Source: Candidatus Bipolaricaulis sp. (GTDB lineage Bacteria > Bipolaricaulota > Bipolaricaulia > Bipolaricaulales > Bipolaricaulaceae). From it: a stretch of 6,526 nucleotides of DNA. The notes under the pieces were generated by a model. The model saw only the letters and a list, made by a program, of their open reading frames with translations, did not search any database and was not told the origin of the DNA. Position 1 is the stretch's first letter. Every line of letters starts with the position of its first letter. Both the position numbers and the translations under genes were made by a program. The DNA lies in NCBI GenBank assembly GCA_020062805.1, contig JAGUVP010000317.1, positions 1 to 6,526 of the forward strand, given 5' to 3'. Of this stretch, positions 4,824-6,526 are shown piece after piece.

Positions 4824-6526
4824 CCTCTCTGCTTCGGCTCACCGTACATGGGTTCAAATCGTTCCGGCGCCGGGTGGCGCTGGAATTCTACCCGGGGTTC
4901 ACCTCGATCATCGGGGAGAACGGGACCGGAAAGTCAAATCTCCTCGATGCTCTCACGTTCGTGATGGGTCGGAGATCCCAGTCGTTGCGTGCGGAACGGA
5001 TCGAGCACCTCTTGCACGCTCCGGCCAAGGGAGACCCTGTGGACGAGGCCGAAGTGACCCTGACGCTCGACAACCGCGAGGGCACGTTTGGGGAGATTCT
5101 CCCGGATGCTGGGGATGAAGTGCACCTCGCGCGGCGGATCAACCGCACCACGTCCACGTACCGCATCCAGGGCCGCGTTGCCGCGGCCCGCGATGTGGAA
5201 GCCCTCCTCGGACTGGCGGGGATCGAACGGGACGGTTACCACATCGTCGAACAGGGGATGGTGATTGACGTCCTGGAGCGCTCTCCTCGCGAGCGGCGCG
5301 AGATTCTCGACGAGGTGGCGGGGATCGCGGCCTATGAAGAGCGGAAGGCGAAGGCGATCGAGGAGTTGGGAGAGGTCAAGGAACGGTTGAACACAAGCCG
5401 GATCCTCCTTGCCGAGCGGCGGCAGAGGCTGGCAGCCCTGTACCGAGAGCGCGAGGCGGCCCTCGAGTACCAGGCGCTTTCTTCAGAGCGGGAGAAGATT
5501 GCGGCAACCCTCGCCTGGCGCCGATTCCAGAGCCGGAAGGCCGTTCTAGAGAAGGCGCGGGTTCAGAGCGCGCGCCTTCGCGACACGGTGGATGAGTTGG
5601 CGGTCGAGGTCGAGCGCCTCGATCGGGAAATCGAAGCTCGCGAACGAGCGGGAAGCGCGAACAGGCCAACAGGCGAGGACGGTCTCACCGAACTTGTGCG
5701 GGCGGTAGAGCGGTTGCGGGGTGCGTTGGCCACGAAAGAAGCGGAGGCCCGCGTCACTGAACGAGAGATCAAATCCCTGAACGAAGCGATCAGCGACATG
5801 CGCGACCTCCTGTCTCGGGGAGAACGCGTTCCTGATGCAGTCCAAGCCGTGCTCGCCCTGAAATGGGATGGGGTGAGGGGCACGTTGAGTCAGCTTGCGA
5901 CCCCTAAGGAGGGGATGGAAGTCGCGTTCGCCACAGCGGTGGGAGGACATGTCCATGACCTCGTTGTGGAGACCCGCGACCTCGCTCTCCAGGCGGTGCG
6001 CCACCTCAAGGAGGGCAAGGTGGGGCGGGCGCGGTTTCTCCCTCTCGATCGGCTTGCGGTCCCTGCGGTGTCCGCGAAGGCTCGCGCCGCGGCCCGACTG
6101 CCGGGGGTGCTCGGGCTTGCTGTGGACTTCGTGGACTGCCCGAAGGAAGCGCGTCCCGCCCTCCTCTACGTTCTGGGGGACACCCTCATCGCTGAGTCCC
6201 TGGAGGCGGTGCGGGATGCCCTTGGCGTACGGGTGGTGACGCTCGACGGCGACCTGCTCGAACGGGGTGGGGCGATCGTAGGAGGGTCCCAGGGCCGGCG
6301 GGCGGGGGTTGACCTCGGCCCCCGCCAAACTCAACTCCGATCCCGTGAAGTGGCGCTCACAAAGCTCCGGGCGGAGATGGAAAAGCTGTCCGCGGAGCTT
6401 ACCGCGGCAGAAGCGCGCCTCTCCGAACGGTCGCAGTCCCTCGCCAAGGCTCAGACGGCGCGTGCCTCCGAGGAAAGCGACCTCCATGCCCGACGCGATC
6501 GGCGTCGGGAAGCGTACCGCGAGCTG
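4820..6526 (+). CDS. smc: SMC chromosome-segregation/condensin ATPase, N-terminal half and hinge (partial)
   Basis: The frame is open for 569 codons to the right edge. SMC dimers organise and help segregate chromosomes, using an ATPase head formed when the two protein ends meet. Visible parts: LTVHGFKSF (7-15); Walker A GENGTGKSN (32-40) with Lys38; R-loop SLRAERIEHLL (55-65); Q-loop GYHIVEQG (139-146) with Gln145; SPRERREILDEVAGIAAYEERK (155-176) leading into the coiled coil; N-terminal arm about 175-345; hinge about 348-490 with VGGHVHDLVVE, GRARFLPLDRL, TLDGDLLERGGAIVGGS; then the start of the return arm. The Walker B/signature half lies beyond the window. ATG 4820 is preceded by GAGGGGGGG (4805-4813) with a 6-base gap. 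Two oddities: the Q-loop region resembles archaeal and cyanobacterial SMCs rather than the usual bacterial IxGQG form, and the hinge comes about 150 residues earlier than in typical SMCs. A hinge this clear argues against RecN, Rad50/SbcC or MukB. Confidence 0.95.
   Translation, partial: MTSLLRLTVHGFKSFRRRVALEFYPGFTSIIGENGTGKSNLLDALTFVMGRRSQSLRAERIEHLLHAPAKGDPVDEAEVTLTLDNREGTFGEILPDAGDEVHLARRINRTTSTYRIQGRVAAARDVEALLGLAGIERDGYHIVEQGMVIDVLERSPRERREILDEVAGIAAYEERKAKAIEELGEVKERLNTSRILLAERRQRLAALYREREAALEYQALSSEREKIAATLAWRRFQSRKAVLEKARVQSARLRDTVDELAVEVERLDREIEARERAGSANRPTGEDGLTELVRAVERLRGALATKEAEARVTEREIKSLNEAISDMRDLLSRGERVPDAVQAVLALKWDGVRGTLSQLATPKEGMEVAFATAVGGHVHDLVVETRDLALQAVRHLKEGKVGRARFLPLDRLAVPAVSAKARAAARLPGVLGLAVDFVDCPKEARPALLYVLGDTLIAESLEAVRDALGVRVVTLDGDLLERGGAIVGGSQGRRAGVDLGPRQTQLRSREVALTKLRAEMEKLSAELTAAEARLSERSQSLAKAQTARASEESDLHARRDRRREAYREL

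Noticed and set aside
5546..6487. A 313-codon open frame on the minus strand.
   Set aside because: It is antisense to the arm and hinge of smc, whose motifs are unambiguous; the length is explained by G+C-rich codon use.

Overview
The window is about 60% G+C, densely coding bacterial chromosome with no mobile element, CRISPR array, tRNA or rRNA that I can see. The gene set (a K+-dependent membrane pyrophosphatase, two secreted coiled-coil proteins with C-terminal membrane anchors, and an SMC ATPase with archaeal/cyanobacterial-type signatures) suggests a deep-branching, probably anaerobic and possibly thermophilic diderm. A lineage such as Bipolaricaulota/Acetothermia would fit, but that assignment is a guess from gene content and no marker gene here proves it.

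Left part, minus strand (1-2568): a promoter and a leader hairpin precede a complete 722-residue ion-pumping membrane pyrophosphatase (2492 to 324). It is followed after only 6 bases by the start of a GNAT-family N-acetyltransferase that runs off the left edge. The two look like one transcription unit.

Middle, plus strand (about 2650-4680): two paralogous genes encode proteins of 216 and 349 residues. Each has a signal peptide with a predicted cut after residue 22, a nearly identical short segment after the cut, a long coiled coil, and a hydrophobic C-terminal helix at the very end. The second has a longer coiled coil. A strong intrinsic terminator closes the pair. The 211-base gap between them holds two GC-rich inverted repeats. 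I read the pair as envelope spacer or tether proteins; their function is unknown.

Right part, plus strand (4679-6526): a promoter-like element overlapped by a perfect inverted repeat leads into a possible 30-codon leader ORF. Its stop codon overlaps the start codon of smc (ATGA). The SMC protein is cut off by the right edge after 569 residues, which include the N-terminal ATPase half, the N-terminal arm and the whole hinge. The arm is only about half the usual length. I see no obvious functional link between the pyrophosphatase, the coiled-coil pair and smc; they appear to be three neighbouring units.
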